A DNA stretch of 64,000 nucleotides from Owenia fusiformis (lineage: Eukaryota > Annelida > Polychaeta > Sabellida > Oweniidae). Below the pieces are notes generated by a model. It worked only from the letters and a program-made list of their open reading frames with translations, searched no databases and had not been told where the DNA came from. Below are positions 24,877 through 36,614 of the stretch, piece by piece (position 1 is the stretch's first letter; each line of letters begins with the position of its first letter). The position numbers and the translations under genes are program-made. The stretch is from the NCBI GenBank assembly GCA_903813345.2, contig CAIIXF020000346.1, positions 250,001 to 314,000 on the forward strand, in the 5' to 3' direction.

Positions 24877-25893
24877 ATGGCGAGGCGAAAAGTACTGTTA
24901 GCATTTGCATCAGTAATGATTATATTATTGGTTGTATACGGGTTCATCATTAAATTTAAACATATAGCAGAGATTGATATCATGTCTAAGTTGCCTATAT
25001 ATCAGAAGGATAGGGATACGTTCAACCAAATAAAGAACGATGATGTGGTCAATCGGGAACCAACAATAACCCCTTCAAAGGAAATAGCTACGCCGTTATT
25101 AACATCAGGCAGTGCACGGAAAAGTCGGAAAAATCCTAAACAGTTGTTATTCAGTTATATTCCGAAAGCTGGAAGTTCAGAAATACAAACTATATTAAGT
25201 ATAGTAGTTGGAGGAGAAATCGAGATCTTTGGAGGGAGCGAATATATTAGCCGATACCAAGCTAACAAAACTACATTTTTTAAGAATAATTTCTTTCTTC
25301 AAAATGAAAGACAGCAACTGAAACCGGATATGAAATCTTCCTTTTTCGTCGTAGGGCATGTGCAAGCCCCGTGTAATTATCTACTTTCGTCTTGGACATA
25401 TGGCTCAGATGGGAATGGCAATGTTTACAAGATGGCGAAGGATAAGAGTGTGTATGGGGTGACACCTCCTTATAATAACAAAGAAGACCTAAACAGACTC
25501 ACCATGTGGTTACAAGATAATAAAAACATGTATACCAATAGGCTTACTTACAAATATTTCAAAACGGCCAAGTGGAAAACAGACATGAATTTGCGAAGCG
25601 CAGATTGCTGGATTCACACCGAAATGTTGATCTATGACTTGGTGAATTGCTTGAAACGATATGAAAAACAAGGGGGAAATGTAAAATGGGAAAACTTTCG
25701 GAAGATAAAGACGAAGATAGAGAATCCTAGTAATCATTCACAGTGTGGGGACTACTTTGACGATGAGAGAACGGCGTTGGTTATGGATTCCAATATGAAG
25801 ATGGCAAAGATTTTTCGATATGAGAGCTGTTGTGTTGAAAGTAATACAACATTACCTGCAGGTTTTGAAGAGCTTTGGACCAATCATAATTAA
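24877..25893 (+). CDS. Intronless sulfotransferase-like type II membrane protein
   Basis: The frame is open from 24637, but I place the start at the ATG at 24877, giving 338 residues. There a short basic head (MARRK) is followed by one hydrophobic segment (residues 6-26), the signal-anchor layout of Golgi sulfotransferases. A Thr/Ser/Lys-rich stem follows. LFSYIPKAGSS (residues 91-101) matches the 5'-phosphosulfate-binding loop of PAPS-dependent enzymes. VQAPCNYLLSSWTYGSDG (about 162-179) sits where the 3'-phosphate-binding motif is expected. Related invertebrate proteins usually read V-R-(D/E/N)-P-C-x-Y-L there; here Arg is replaced by Gln and the acidic residue by Ala, so activity may be weak or lost. 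The likely role is sulfation of glycans in the Golgi. The single exon could reflect retrocopying or a normally intronless family. Confidence 0.7.
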   Translation: MARRKVLLAFASVMIILLVVYGFIIKFKHIAEIDIMSKLPIYQKDRDTFNQIKNDDVVNREPTITPSKEIATPLLTSGSARKSRKNPKQLLFSYIPKAGSSEIQTILSIVVGGEIEIFGGSEYISRYQANKTTFFKNNFFLQNERQQLKPDMKSSFFVVGHVQAPCNYLLSSWTYGSDGNGNVYKMAKDKSVYGVTPPYNNKEDLNRLTMWLQDNKNMYTNRLTYKYFKTAKWKTDMNLRSADCWIHTEMLIYDLVNCLKRYEKQGGNVKWENFRKIKTKIENPSNHSQCGDYFDDERTALVMDSNMKMAKIFRYESCCVESNTTLPAGFEELWTNHN

Positions 25894-25968
25894 GATATAG
25901 AAGTCCAAAAAATTATATTGTGGAACAGAAGTTTCGAACGTTTTATAAGACTCGTGGTATCTTAATTT

Positions 25969-26519
25969 ACAGGGTGGTAACAAAATGAAAACCCTAATAC
26001 CATTTTCCTCATATCATTGTCATTTTAAAAGATAACTCCCTGATATTTTACACTTTTGTACATCATTTAATTTGCTACCAGCCTATTTTATTTCATGACC
26101 ATCAGATTGATAGTCACAATGTTTAAAGAACATGCCCAGTGGCAACTATTGCGTTGTGGGGAAACCTGTACTCACCGTCTAAAATGTCTCTACCTGTTCG
26201 AATACGGCAAATATAGAGTGTGTGACAATGACATCAGGACAATTGCAAACCTCAAAAGTGAGATCATTCGTGTCATTCAGGCGATACCTGCTGAGGACTG
26301 CATTCGGGTAATTGATAACTGGGCTGTTTTGCCTACAGCGCGATGACGGCCAAATCTGAAGCATGTTATTTAAAGTGCTGTAAAATTGTGACTATCAGTC
26401 TGATGGTCATGAAATATGGTAGGGTGGTAGGAAATAGAATGATGTACAAATGTGTGAATTTTTTTACTGTGACAAATATATAAGGAAAATGCAGGGTTTC
26501 CATTTTTTGACCACCCTGT
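25969..26519 (+). mobile_element. Mariner/IS630-type remnant with long imperfect TIRs
   Basis: The left end ACAGGGTGGTAACAAAATG matches the inverted right end ACAGGGTGGTCAAAAAATG, and similarity continues for about 180 bp on each arm (shared CATGACCATCAGA and GATAGTCACAAT). The central 200 bp encode the end of a transposase. Flanking target duplication is unclear (TTTA on the right against TTTA one base offset on the left). Confidence 0.65.
26095..26382 (+). pseudogene. C-terminal fragment of IS630/Tc1-mariner-type transposase
   Basis: The frame encodes LKSEIIRVIQAIPAEDCIRV followed by IDNW, the helix typical of the C-terminus of these transposases. After an in-frame TGA the same frame goes on to RPNLKHVI and a stop, resembling the family's terminal R-x-G-G-H-x-E-H motif. 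The catalytic DDE region is absent, so this is a deletion derivative inside the TIR element. Confidence 0.55.
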
Positions 26520-28268
26520 TTATATTAGGCTAAGTTCAGAAGAACATCATATTGTTATGTACAGCAGAGGTTTTGAACCCATCGAACCCCCTACACAATG
26601 TAAATGTGACATGTACATTATGATTATATACTGTTAGTCGCCTATAGCAGACACCTCTCAATTTATATCGCATATATTTCCGTACAGATAAACAGTAAAA
26701 ATGCCATGACATTTCAGAAATTACATGTTTCATAAATAACTTACAATTACTGATCAAATCCAACCGAATTTGAATTCTTATTTTAATGTTCATCGGTTTT
26801 AAGAAATGTATTACAATTCATTGTATCAGTACGTTACTGTTGAATTTAAAAAGAAATCAAGTGCAAGTATTTTGATGAATAAATTATACAATTGCAAACA
26901 TCTTGAAACATTTACTCCAAAATATTGTTAGCTTCCCATTGTATTTGTATTGTAATGTGTTTTATTGTATTGTATCGTATTGTATTGTATTGTACATTGG
27001 AAATAACCCCTAAGCTATGTCACTCTCATATCCCATCCATTTTTAGGTCAGTGAAGCATGCCAAAATCTCAAATAATCCAGGCATCTCCAGAGATCGTTT
27101 TTCGAAGGCTTTGATGATTTTGCTTTCATCTTTACTTGAAAAACCGTTTTTACGGTAACCATGGTAACTATAAGGCGTTGGTAACCTTGACAACCTGATA
27201 TTTGAAGGATATCCACCTATTGGTAGTTGGATCTTTTTGGCAAAAATAATATCTTCTACTCAAATTTTGTGCATAAACGTGCATCTAGTTGAGCTAGTCA
27301 TCTGAAAATCTCATGGAGTTGCTCCGTGACGCCTAGTTTTGATGTGCTAAATAACAAGTCAGATATCATGTAGAGAAACAAGTTATGCAGTATTATGTGT
27401 CTGTTAAAGCTAAGGAGGGGAGAATATATTTATTGGACACCCTGTACATGTAAATGGATATCCCTGCCATGTTAGGTATGGCAAGTGATTTTAGACGATC
27501 ATATATTTCACCATGAGTACTTCTGGCCATAAATACAATGGATTTTATTAAAACAATATATTTTCTTTCAAGTGAAGTCCCCACGAAAATAAAAATATCA
27601 ACCCAACTCTCTGAAGAAGAAGTATGCACTAGGACCCTACCTTGACACTTTTTTAAGACGTTAGGCTTATTTTCTAAAAAGGATCTTGTTTTTCTCAATT
27701 TAAACATATCCAAAATTTCTTCTTCACTTTATTAACAATTCCTGAAAGGGGGTGGGGTTTGAATTGAGTTAAAGTTAAAAGCCACATACCCCATGATATT
27801 TTCCCATAGGGAAAACACATGCCATTCATTGTTTTCAGCATAATTTTTGTCATCGAAAATTGATTTTTAAACCATTCAACTTGACTTTTAAACCATTCTA
27901 CTTCTGAAGAGGTTTCAGACCCCTTGTTGAATAATTTTTTCATGCAATAAAAATTAGAAAAAATATCCTCTTTTGAGTAAATAGGTTCAATATTTTGGAA
28001 AAATTGTTGACATACTGAAATTGCTGAAAACATATTTTTTTTGTTTGTTTAATTTCAAAAGTATGGAATCATTGAGATGACACTAACGATCTATTGAATC
28101 ATTGGTTATTTCGCTGTGTTTGGCATAATGCTGATAAATTATTTATGAGTGGCACGAATGGCATGTCATCATGGGGGTTTATTTTCTAGGCCTCTCTCAT
28201 ATAAACGGCATCGTGATTATTTGCATTAGAGTTGTATCTGATGATGAACAGATCTTCAATAGCGTATC
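26520..28268. other. Intergenic, no gene recognised
   Basis: AT-rich sequence with a TTGTA pentamer run near 26955-26995, a GGTAACCATGGTAACTAT X-box-like palindrome near 27157, and an isolated GGACACCCTGTA near 27436 resembling one end of a mariner TIR. The minus-strand frames at 27393-28033 have no recognisable domain. Confidence 0.5.
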
Positions 28269-31200
28269 ATGGCGAAACTTGATGACTTGATAAAAACATG
28301 CAAGATACTATTTGCATTTATACCTTTTGTCTTAACGGACATTACGACCTTCAATGGAAAGACCTTCATCAGAGAAAAGAAGACCGTCTTTATATCCGAT
28401 AACAATTTAGGTCACCTGGGAACTCTCGAAATAGGTTCGCACTCAGAATGTGTCATTGCCTGTCTAAATACAAAGCGATGCGGACATACAAACGTAAAGC
28501 AAATGACCAAAATGAAGTTCAAATGTGATTTGCTTGAATGGGTAATAGGTGAAAAAGTGCACGTGGATGATACTGACCATTATTACGTCAGGGAACGTGA
28601 GTTGATCATAAATACTACTTTATATTGGAGGATAGTTTTCATTAATAATGATAAACTTTTTTGGAAGTTTAGTACATCTAATTCAAATTTATTGGAGACA
28701 GTGCAGATGCTTACACTCCAAACAATCGTTTCTCTGATAATTTCTCCGCATTAATTCGCAATTAACAAAGGTTTGTTTCAATACTAAAATCCACGAGAGT
28801 CAACTTAGTTTCTTATGCCTGGGTCAGTTTTGCTCCGATCCATCGGCCGGCACCCGGCCGATTGAATGTTTTGTTCAATATTGTATTCAATTTTGATCAA
28901 AATACTCAATCGGCCGGGCGCCGTAGCGGAAATCAGAGCAAATGTGACCCAGACATAAAACGATTATCACTTGATCACAAAGTAAAAATATGTTCCCTAA
29001 TAATTTGTTAATTCCAAAACAGATAGAGACGCTATGTTCAAATTTATATACTGGTGGCTATTGGACATCTGCTGAAAATATTTTTCGAAATCCAAAGTTG
29101 AATCACTTTTATAAAAAAATGTAATTTTAGTTATCGAATTTTATAGGGTATAATAATTGTAATGGGTCAAAATAAGATATCTTCTCAATAAGTAGTTTCT
29201 ATTATGGGTTACACAATCCAAAGTACACTTTCCGAATACTTTCACTATTTTGCCTTCTGTTGCTGTTCGTCATTCCGCTCAGTCAGTGCTTTCTAATTAT
29301 TCCTATCAATGGATGTATTCTGGTCCATACATTTTGCAATCAGTGGCATACACGAGTATTTCAATGATATTTAATTTTTATTGTATTTCCTATTTCAATT
29401 TCATTAACTAGTATATGCAAGTATATGTAATATGCTTTGTCAATTTAGCGCCAAACCTCAATACACGTTAATGTTTATTATAAAAGTATTTTTGTTTTTA
29501 ATGATCGACGACATGCTTTGCAGAAGAAATGATCAGAATTTCAATATAAGCATGTCATTTTTAATAAGATTTTGGGTTTGATTGCGTGCATCAATTTGAT
29601 TTCAGAATGGAATCTAAGTAGCATTGAGTATTGAGGGGTGACATTAAATCAATGTGAATTCTTTTTCGGGGGAGGGGTGTCAGAGGGGGATGTGGTCGCA
29701 CTAAGCGCCCCCCCCCCCCAACTGACGGTCCTGTTAAAACGTAGAAATGAAATATGATTCTAAAACAATTTGCTAAGAAGTGCAATCTTTACACAAAATT
29801 TCAGCGAAGTTGACCAGCGAATTGAGAGTTTAAGCTTGCATGAAAAATCGAAACGCCAACCTTTACGTATGACCAATCGCCCATACAAATGCATCGCTTA
29901 AATATTTTCCGTTCGCGTTTAGGTTGTGAAAAACATTGCAAGCTTAAACTCCCTATTGTCTATCAACTCAATATCCTATTCTCCCCTCATTCAATGGGCT
30001 TGTATCAAATCTAGACTATTGAGTATTAACAGTATATTACCAAAAGAATAGCTGAATTTCATGAATCCCATACATAACGTACTAATTGTACTTTTACAAC
30101 ATACATTTTTGAATGCTTCGAGAAACACGCCTGCTTACGAGTCTTATTATATCGTTTGCCAATTAAATAGCACTCAAGAGATTCTAAAAATGTTTACTGT
30201 TTGTCACTCGTTTTAAAGGCTTACACAAAGATTCCCGTATGAAAAACAAAATGAAGAGTTTGAAAATTATAAAGTTTATTGAAACTGCCTTTCTCATGAT
30301 CAATCCCCCCCTAGACTTCCACAAACGCGATCATCAGTTCAGACCTCACGAACTGTGTTCCTTCCGGCCGAACCACGGTTCTAACAACGCGAATATCGAT
30401 TCTTTAGTCGCTATCTACAAGTTCCCTCCTCCCAAACATATTTCTCCACTATGGCACCGAATTCCCACATCGCGAACCACACAGCTTTATGGTTCGCAAT
30501 GTTGGATCTCCGTTCGTGAGAGGAGAAATATGTTCGGGAAAGAGGAATTGGTGGTTCGCGACTAGAGACTCGATAATCGCACTGTGAGAAGCGTGTTTTG
30601 GTATGAATTGGTGACTTTGGTTTTAACATGTGGCGTTGGCTTATATTCACCCTACAGCTACAATGATCCATCTAAGATGTTTCTACAATGCGTGTTTTCT
30701 ATTCTAGCATGCGGCGTGGGCTTATATTCACCCTACAGCTACAATGGATCCAGCTATTGTTTCTACAATGCGTGTTTTTGATTCTAGCTTGCGGCGTGGG
30801 GTTATATGAACCCTGTAGCTACAATAGCGCCATCTATTGATCCTACAATGTGTGTTTTTGATTCTAGCATGCGGCGTGGGGTTATATTCACCCTACACCT
30901 ACAATGGCTCCACCTATTGTTTCTACCCGGGACCTTTGAGCTGGACGGATGCTGAGCTGAAGTGTCAGGAAAATGGCGCATACTTGGCTGCCATTGAAAC
31001 CGAAGAAGAACAACATGCTCTAAGGGGCTACCTGCGCAGACACGGCATGGGTATGGTACACAACAAGACTCGTTTTACTTTTTTTACTCACAAGAAAATG
31101 TCAGCATTCGACAGGCACAAATTTAAATTAGCTTTGATATGACGATGACTAGTTTAGACAAAGCTTTCGCTCAAGATTCACTTCATAGTAAGGTTCTCAA

Positions 31201-33432
31201 CAGTTGTTTAAGTCTAAAAGCGCTCATTATCAACATACAACATTGACGACCGAATGAGTAAATCGGTAAAAACTTTCGACCTTGTTCAAATATAAACAAG
31301 ACGGCCACAAACACTATCTTACAGCGAGGAGATTGAAATCAAAGCACTGAAAGTTAATTGTCTATCAATCAGTAAACAAGTTTATGTAGTCACATGAGTT
31401 GCACAGGGAGATATACCGAGTACTAAAATAGTGCTCTACCCTTTGCATTCGTTTGACTTCACTTCTGTAGTTTAACTAGACTCTGCACGCAGGGTAATAG
31501 TGCTCAGGGCCGTAGCCAGGATTTGCCAAGGGGGTTCACTTTTTGAAAAATTCCAGGGGGGTTCACTTGTGACAATTTTGGTCCAAAAATGGCCAAAATC
31601 AATTCTGTGAAAACCTACATGATTTTGAAATAATTTTTGGCCAGGGGGGGGGGCTTGCTCAAACACATCGAACCCCCCTGGCTACGGGCCTGGCACTTAT
31701 GCCATGAGTACTGATTTATTGCGTGTTTTAATACTAAATGAGTACTCATATCATGAGGGATGCAGTAGCACTAATTTCATTGATTTTTCATTACTCATTG
31801 AGTACTAATCTATTGCACATGTATCATGAGTGATAAAGTAGAACTCCAAAATTAAAATGTTCATAGACTTTTTTAATTGATGAAGTAAAATACAGAATAC
31901 GTACTAAATTACATTTTTATTATACGAAAACATGGATAAATATATAATTAGATTTTTCAAAAAATTCCCAGTCCTGGAGATGTTTATACTGAAGATATCG
32001 TTACTAAAACGGTACTAGAATAAACCCCCTTTTTCACTCAATTAGGTTATTTATCCATGTTTTCATGATTCATATATTGGTGGGAATTTATATTACGTTT
32101 AAAAGTGAAGTACACATATAATCTGTAGGTGAAGACCATGAATCGAATCCTGTCTTACGAGTTATGAACCACTCGGTCAACTAGTAACGTAATCCCAAAC
32201 TTCATACTCCGGTCCTGTGTCAAAATCCAACCCGCTGTGTGTCCCAACCATTTCAGCATTTATCAGAAATGAAAACCCGAAAGGTGCATGACTGAAACTT
32301 TGATACAACGTTTTCATCCCGGGGTTTTCCTACACTCCCCTCCATAAGTTTGGCAACCTTTTTTCCCCATTGAACTACGTGTTAAAGCCTCTTTACGTTT
32401 GAATTTTTATTTACTTCACCGGCGATGAAATAACTTATAATATTGATGGAAACGTAATTTGACTTTATTTCCAATACCTCCAAATTTTCTCAATTTTTTT
32501 TCTCAATTACAATAGGTCGAAAATTGATGATAAATTTGATGAATTTTTGAAAATCGTCATTCCCATGTAATCCAATGGGAAATGGAGGGTTCGGGGCAAA
32601 TCAGAAATCAGGATATCTTTTCAGAAAAAGATTCAGCAAAAAATATTTTTATATAGAAAATTGAATTGTCTAACTTTTTTGAACACTAAGTGATACGTTT
32701 ATTTGATGAATATTAAAGTTACAGCGCTTCAAAGTCATTTTTGAAAATAATTTTTCGCCTCCTGTGTTATTTCAATGGGAGAGGTTTTTTGAAAAACAAT
32801 TTTGAAGAAACATATCAATTTTTTGTTAAATAAAGTTAGCAAATTCAATTGCCTGCCTAACTTGTATTTCTTTGCAAGGACTCGGATGGATGGATTTTCT
32901 GTCATATGACTTGCGGCAAACCTACCATTTCCCATTGGTTAACATGGAAATGTCGATTTTCCAAAATTCATCAAATTTATCATCAATTTTCGACCTATTG
33001 TAATTGAGGAAAAAAATTGAGAAAATTTGGAGGTATTGGAATTAAAGTCAAATTACGTTACCATCAATAGTACAAGTATTTTCATCGCAGGTTAAGTAAA
33101 TAAAAATTCAAAGGTAAAGAGGCTTTAACACGTAGTTCAATGGGGGAAAAAGGTTGCCAAACTTATGGAGGGGAGTGTACCTTTAATCAAACTGCCGATA
33201 TTTGTTTTAAGGTATGATGCACATTGGCCTCAAACGAGACGTTGGCACTGGCCTCTATCATTGGAGTGGGTCAACGGATACAGCAACATACTTCTCTTGG
33301 GGACATTCAGACCCTCATGAGGGTAATGAGAAATGTGTCATAATGATCACTAGATTAAACTATGACTACAACTGGGCCGATTTTGTATGCTCTAAACAAA
33401 CTGGTTTCATTTGTGAGCATACAAATCATTGA
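28269..33432 (+). CDS. Secreted PAN/apple-domain plus C-type lectin protein, three exons
   Basis: Exons 28269-28596, 30868-31050 and 33212-33432 join in phase (1, 1) into 243 residues. Exon one gives a signal peptide (hydrophobic ILFAFIPFVL, residues 13-22) and a PAN/apple-like domain with C-x3-C-x6-C in ECVIACLNTKRCGH and a later CDLLEW. Exons two and three form a C-type lectin domain: CGVGLYSP, then YCFY...LSWTDAELKCQ, then HIGL (the WIGL position), EKCV and WADFVC...FICE. The sugar/calcium motifs are not canonical: no EPN or QPD is seen (SDPHEG lies there) and WND is replaced by WAD, so the ligand may not be a simple calcium-bound sugar. Such proteins are usually extracellular recognition or adhesion molecules. 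A second first exon at 63176 shows local duplication. The lectin exon's acceptor edge is tandemly copied upstream. Confidence 0.85.
28816..28955. mobile_element. 140-bp palindromic MITE, TGCCTGGGTCA family, copy 1
   Basis: Starts TGCCTGGGTCA and ends GACCCAGACA with TA on both sides (28814-28815, 28956-28957). The arms contain TTTTGCTCCGATCCATCGGC and its inverse, with GGCCGATTGA and TCAATCGGCC in the core. It lies in intron 1 of the lectin gene. Three further copies lie at 62006-63870. Confidence 0.8.
30402..30566. repeat. Hairpin element, TAGTCGC ends
   Basis: TAGTCGC near the left end is inverted as GCGACTA at the right. Both arms carry AACATATTTCTCC, or its inverse, at mirrored positions. 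It is probably a short MITE in the lectin intron. Confidence 0.5.
30627..30867 (+). repeat. Exon-edge array in the lectin gene: three 80-bp copies of acceptor plus exon start
   Basis: Copies of CATGCGGCGTGGG preceded by TTTTGATTCTAG-like acceptors start at 30627, 30708 and 30788 before the intact exon at 30868 (periods 81, 80, 80). Each holds about 67 bp of exon start and 13 bp of intron end and has no donor. The oldest copy has AA in place of the acceptor AG. The architecture equals arrays 1, 2 and 5 of RCBTB1. Confidence 0.85.
31505..31692. mobile_element. hAT-like MITE, CAGGGCCGTAGCC ends
   Basis: CAGGGCCGTAGCCAGG at the left and the inverted CAGGCCCGTAGCCAGG at the right differ at one position. 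The core contains GGGGGGTTCACTT and a G-run. This end sequence is common among hAT MITEs of marine invertebrates. A clean 8-bp duplication is not seen. Confidence 0.65.
32331..33179. mobile_element. 849-bp inverted-repeat element with arms of about 260 bp
   Basis: The left arm starts TACACTCCCCTCCATAAG and the right arm ends with its inverse CTTATGGAGGGGAGTGTA. Pairing continues through AAAGCCTCTTTACGTTTG and GGTCGAAAATTGATGATAAA to about 32590 and 32925. TA is the only possible target duplication. The element fills most of the intron just upstream of the last lectin exon. Confidence 0.8.
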
Positions 33433-34990
33433 ACGGTTTAAGTAAAGTCACTCTACTATACCTTGCATTTGGTGCTCATGAGCAACCCAATAGGCTTATT
33501 AGTAATGATTATATGATTTGTTTTTATTTGTCTATTCCTTATTAATGGTTTATCGGTTGAATGTTAGATGTTCCTAATAAAGGCACTTTCAAAAATATAC
33601 TAAACAATACAATTAGACAAACCAAGTATCTTATGCATTTCTAGGTGTTAGGTATAGTAGAGTGAAAGACCAGAGAAGCTATCGCAGCAGATTTCAGACA
33701 GTTATATGTTGAATTTTCAGAGTATTTCAACTGGTGCATGTGTTAGGTAATGCATTAACTGCAGTAGTAGCAGTCATAGAGATGATGAAGTAATTTGAAC
33801 TTTGAGAAATATGAACGTAAATTATTCGTCGGAAATATGAATGTGTAAAGTTATACTTATAAAACACCATTAAAATACGAACATAGTTCGATGATATTAA
33901 TAGAAGATTATGATGATAACCCTCACGTGAAAATATTATGCACAATTGATTGAATAAAATATTAATAACCTAAGATTAAAAATGTATAAAAGCTATACAA
34001 CTCCATTGATAGGGGACTTTTTCAAAATATTTCTTAAAAAGAGTTATGAACAAAATGTACATGCTCTATGCTACCATCTGAGTCTAAATAAGGCCCCTCA
34101 TATACAGTTTGCATAGTTACATTAAATAAGTTTGCATAGTTGTTTATTCATCAATTATATCAATGTTCATTGTACAGGCAACTGACACCCGTACAGGTGT
34201 ATATAGTTACATATGATTATATTACATAATTGGATTAATCATGATGACAAGATATAAAACTGTTTTTAAAGATAGAAAGTTAGAAGAGAAATAAATATAC
34301 ATATATATAAGCACATACCCGGGAGCACATATAGCTTAATGTTATACAGATCAATTTAACACTTGTCCAGATAATACTTTTTCAAATCTGACTTAAATTT
34401 ATTTCTTGAATTCAGATGTTTAAACGTTTTAGGTAATTCATTTCATGTTGTTTGTCCTATGTATGTAATGCTCCTTTGTCCAAATTGAATTAATGGATTA
34501 TATAACATAACATTTCTTCTTTTGAATCATTGCAACTTAGCATTATCACTCACTGGTTCTTTTTTTACAAAATGCTGCTCTGTATCGGGACAGCATCTTT
34601 TCCAATCAATCGAGGTTGGGCCATGCAGCCGAAGGTAAGCCCTGAGACTAGGTAAGCCATACAACCGAAGGTAAGCCATACAACCGAATTTTGCCGATTC
34701 AATCTGACGGAGAATGCCGAGCCTCTATTTTTGACCAATTAGAGGCGTCCTCTTCACATTCGTGGTACCCTCGGCCAACTTCGTTTGCAAAGAAAAGCTT
34801 CGGCAATCTCCGGTTTTTCTTGAGGTATCTTCGGTTGATTGCCAAAAGTCGACACCCGCTCTGTATCATCGCTTCTGTTAAAGTTGATATTACAACTATT
34901 CTACATTGGATAAAGGGCTATAACTATAGATATAATTTTCAAATAAAGATGGCATGCCAATCAATTTGTGTTTTTTTATACTTGAGAAAC
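33433..34990. other. Lectin 3' flank and intergenic DNA
   Basis: AT-rich, with candidate AATAAA signals and a LINE fragment at 34356-34545. Near 34620-34690 a short GTAAGCC/CAACCGAAG duplication is visible. No further gene was recognised. Confidence 0.5.
34356..34545 (-). pseudogene. 3' end of a non-LTR retrotransposon reverse-transcriptase frame
   Basis: On the minus strand the frame reads QRSITYIGQTT, stop, NELPKTFKHLNSRNKFKSDL and ends KKYYLDKC, stop. This is the usual C-terminal motif of jockey/CR1-like polyproteins, where the internal stop replaces the Trp of a WNELP-type motif. The sequence upstream also fits the family (NPLIQFG). It is a short dead fragment unrelated in position to the LINE at 56844. 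Confidence 0.6.
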
Positions 34991-35054
34991 AGAAGAAGTG
35001 AGTAGCTCCCATAATACTATCATATTCTATCGTATTCGGGGATTCCCCTTAGCC

Positions 35055-35330
35055 ATCCCATATGGTTATACAAGCCTTATATGGATCTAACACATGATAT
35101 TCAAAATGGCGGACAACGGTTAGTTGGATTCCTAAATGGTCATGTAAGCCTTATAGGGATCTAGCACATGATATTCAAAATGGCGGACAACGGTCAGTTG
35201 GATTCCTATATGGTCATATAAGCCTTATAGGGATCTAGCACATGATATTCAAAATGGCGGACAACGGTCAGTTGGATTCCTATATGGTCAATGGTCATAT
35301 AAGCCTAATATGAATCTAGCACATGGGTAC
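35055..35330. repeat. 74-bp tandem repeat, about 3.5 copies
   Basis: AAAATGGCGGACAACGGT recurs at 35103, 35177 and 35251, exactly 74 bp apart, with ATAAGCCTTATAGGGATCTA between. Confidence 0.9.
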
Positions 35331-35589
35331 CACGTGATCGAATATGAAGGCTGAACTTTGGGAGATCTCCCCCGCTTGAGAAAGGTTAATATAGTTTTAC
35401 CACTGCTGCCATCTTTATATTGGAATTGTTTATATTGTAAATGTTGCAAACAACTTCATTATTGTTCCCCACGAGACACTTTGTTCATTTCATCGGTTTA
35501 TCCATTGTGTATTATATTTTTGATGTAGTAGTTCCCGTTGTTAAAGAATTTCATTTGTTTTTTACTCTCTAAATCAGTTGATATCATAT

Positions 35590-35760
35590 CATATTTATAG
35601 GATATCCTATGATTTTGAGGAATATCAGTTTTATCTACGAGGTGATATTGATTTCTGCTCGAGAGAGCAAAGCAAACGAGTGCATATATCAATATCACCG
35701 AGTAGATTTAAATGATATTCTAAAAAAATCATAGGATGTTCTTATTATCCTACACTTACT
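35590..35760. repeat. Inverted-repeat segment, CATAGGATATC family
   Basis: ATCCTATGATTTT at the left pairs with AAAATCATAGGAT at the right, and GGTGATATTGAT pairs with ATCAATATCACC near the centre. Related pieces (GGATAATA, GAATATCAT) recur to about 36130. Confidence 0.6.
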
Positions 35761-36614
35761 AGTACTGAGTGTACTAAATGTATAATATCATTGAAAAATG
35801 AAGTTCATGCCAAATCGAGTCAATTTGGCGGGAAATCACGAGCGGAGCATATCGTCACAATATCCTCTGCATATTGGGGTTTCCGGATATTGGGGTTTTC
35901 TGGATATCGTCACGATATCTTCCGCATGTTTTTTTTGGAGTATATCGTAGCGATATCCTCCAGTTAATCATTTTGACAATAGATATCAAATTTATTTTTT
36001 AATGTTATAAAACATTTAGCACACTTAGTGTAGGATAATATAAAGGAATATCATATGGTTTTGAAAAATATCATCTATAGCCATGAGTGGATATTGATAT
36101 CTTCACGAGTGGGCGCAATGAATTGATATTAGTTAGTGGATAACATTTTTATTTTTAAAAAACATAAGATTTTCCGTTTATCCCATGGGAAATCTTAATC
36201 CAGCGGAAAAATTTTTTAAAAAAATTTGAAGAAAAAAATTTAATTCAATTTTTGAAAATCTTGAAAAAATGTGAAAAGAAATTATTGAAAAATATATTGA
36301 AAAAAATTGAAATAATGAAAAAATCTAAACCATCGAATATCACTTTTGAAACCATCGAATATCACTTTTGAAACCATCGGATATCACTTTTTGAGAAGTT
36401 CGTCTTCGTTATCGTGGCGTCATAAAACAATCTTTCCAATAATTTTGCGAAATATAATGCGATCATTTGCGACGTTACACGTGTATAACCCCAGTGACAA
36501 CTAAAAAAATGAGTAGACCCCACCGACATGACGTCACGGACAAGTTTCTTTAGCAGCAAATAATCTTGCAAATAATAGACATGTACTTTTTCCGCTAGAT
36601 ATAACTTCGGCTAT

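Noticed and set aside
27430-27445. Lone GGACACCCTGTA as a mariner element end
   Set aside because: No opposite terminus could be found within reach.
27393-28033. Two minus-strand frames of about 110 residues
   Set aside because: No domain, splice support or compositional bias distinguishes them from chance frames in AT-rich DNA.
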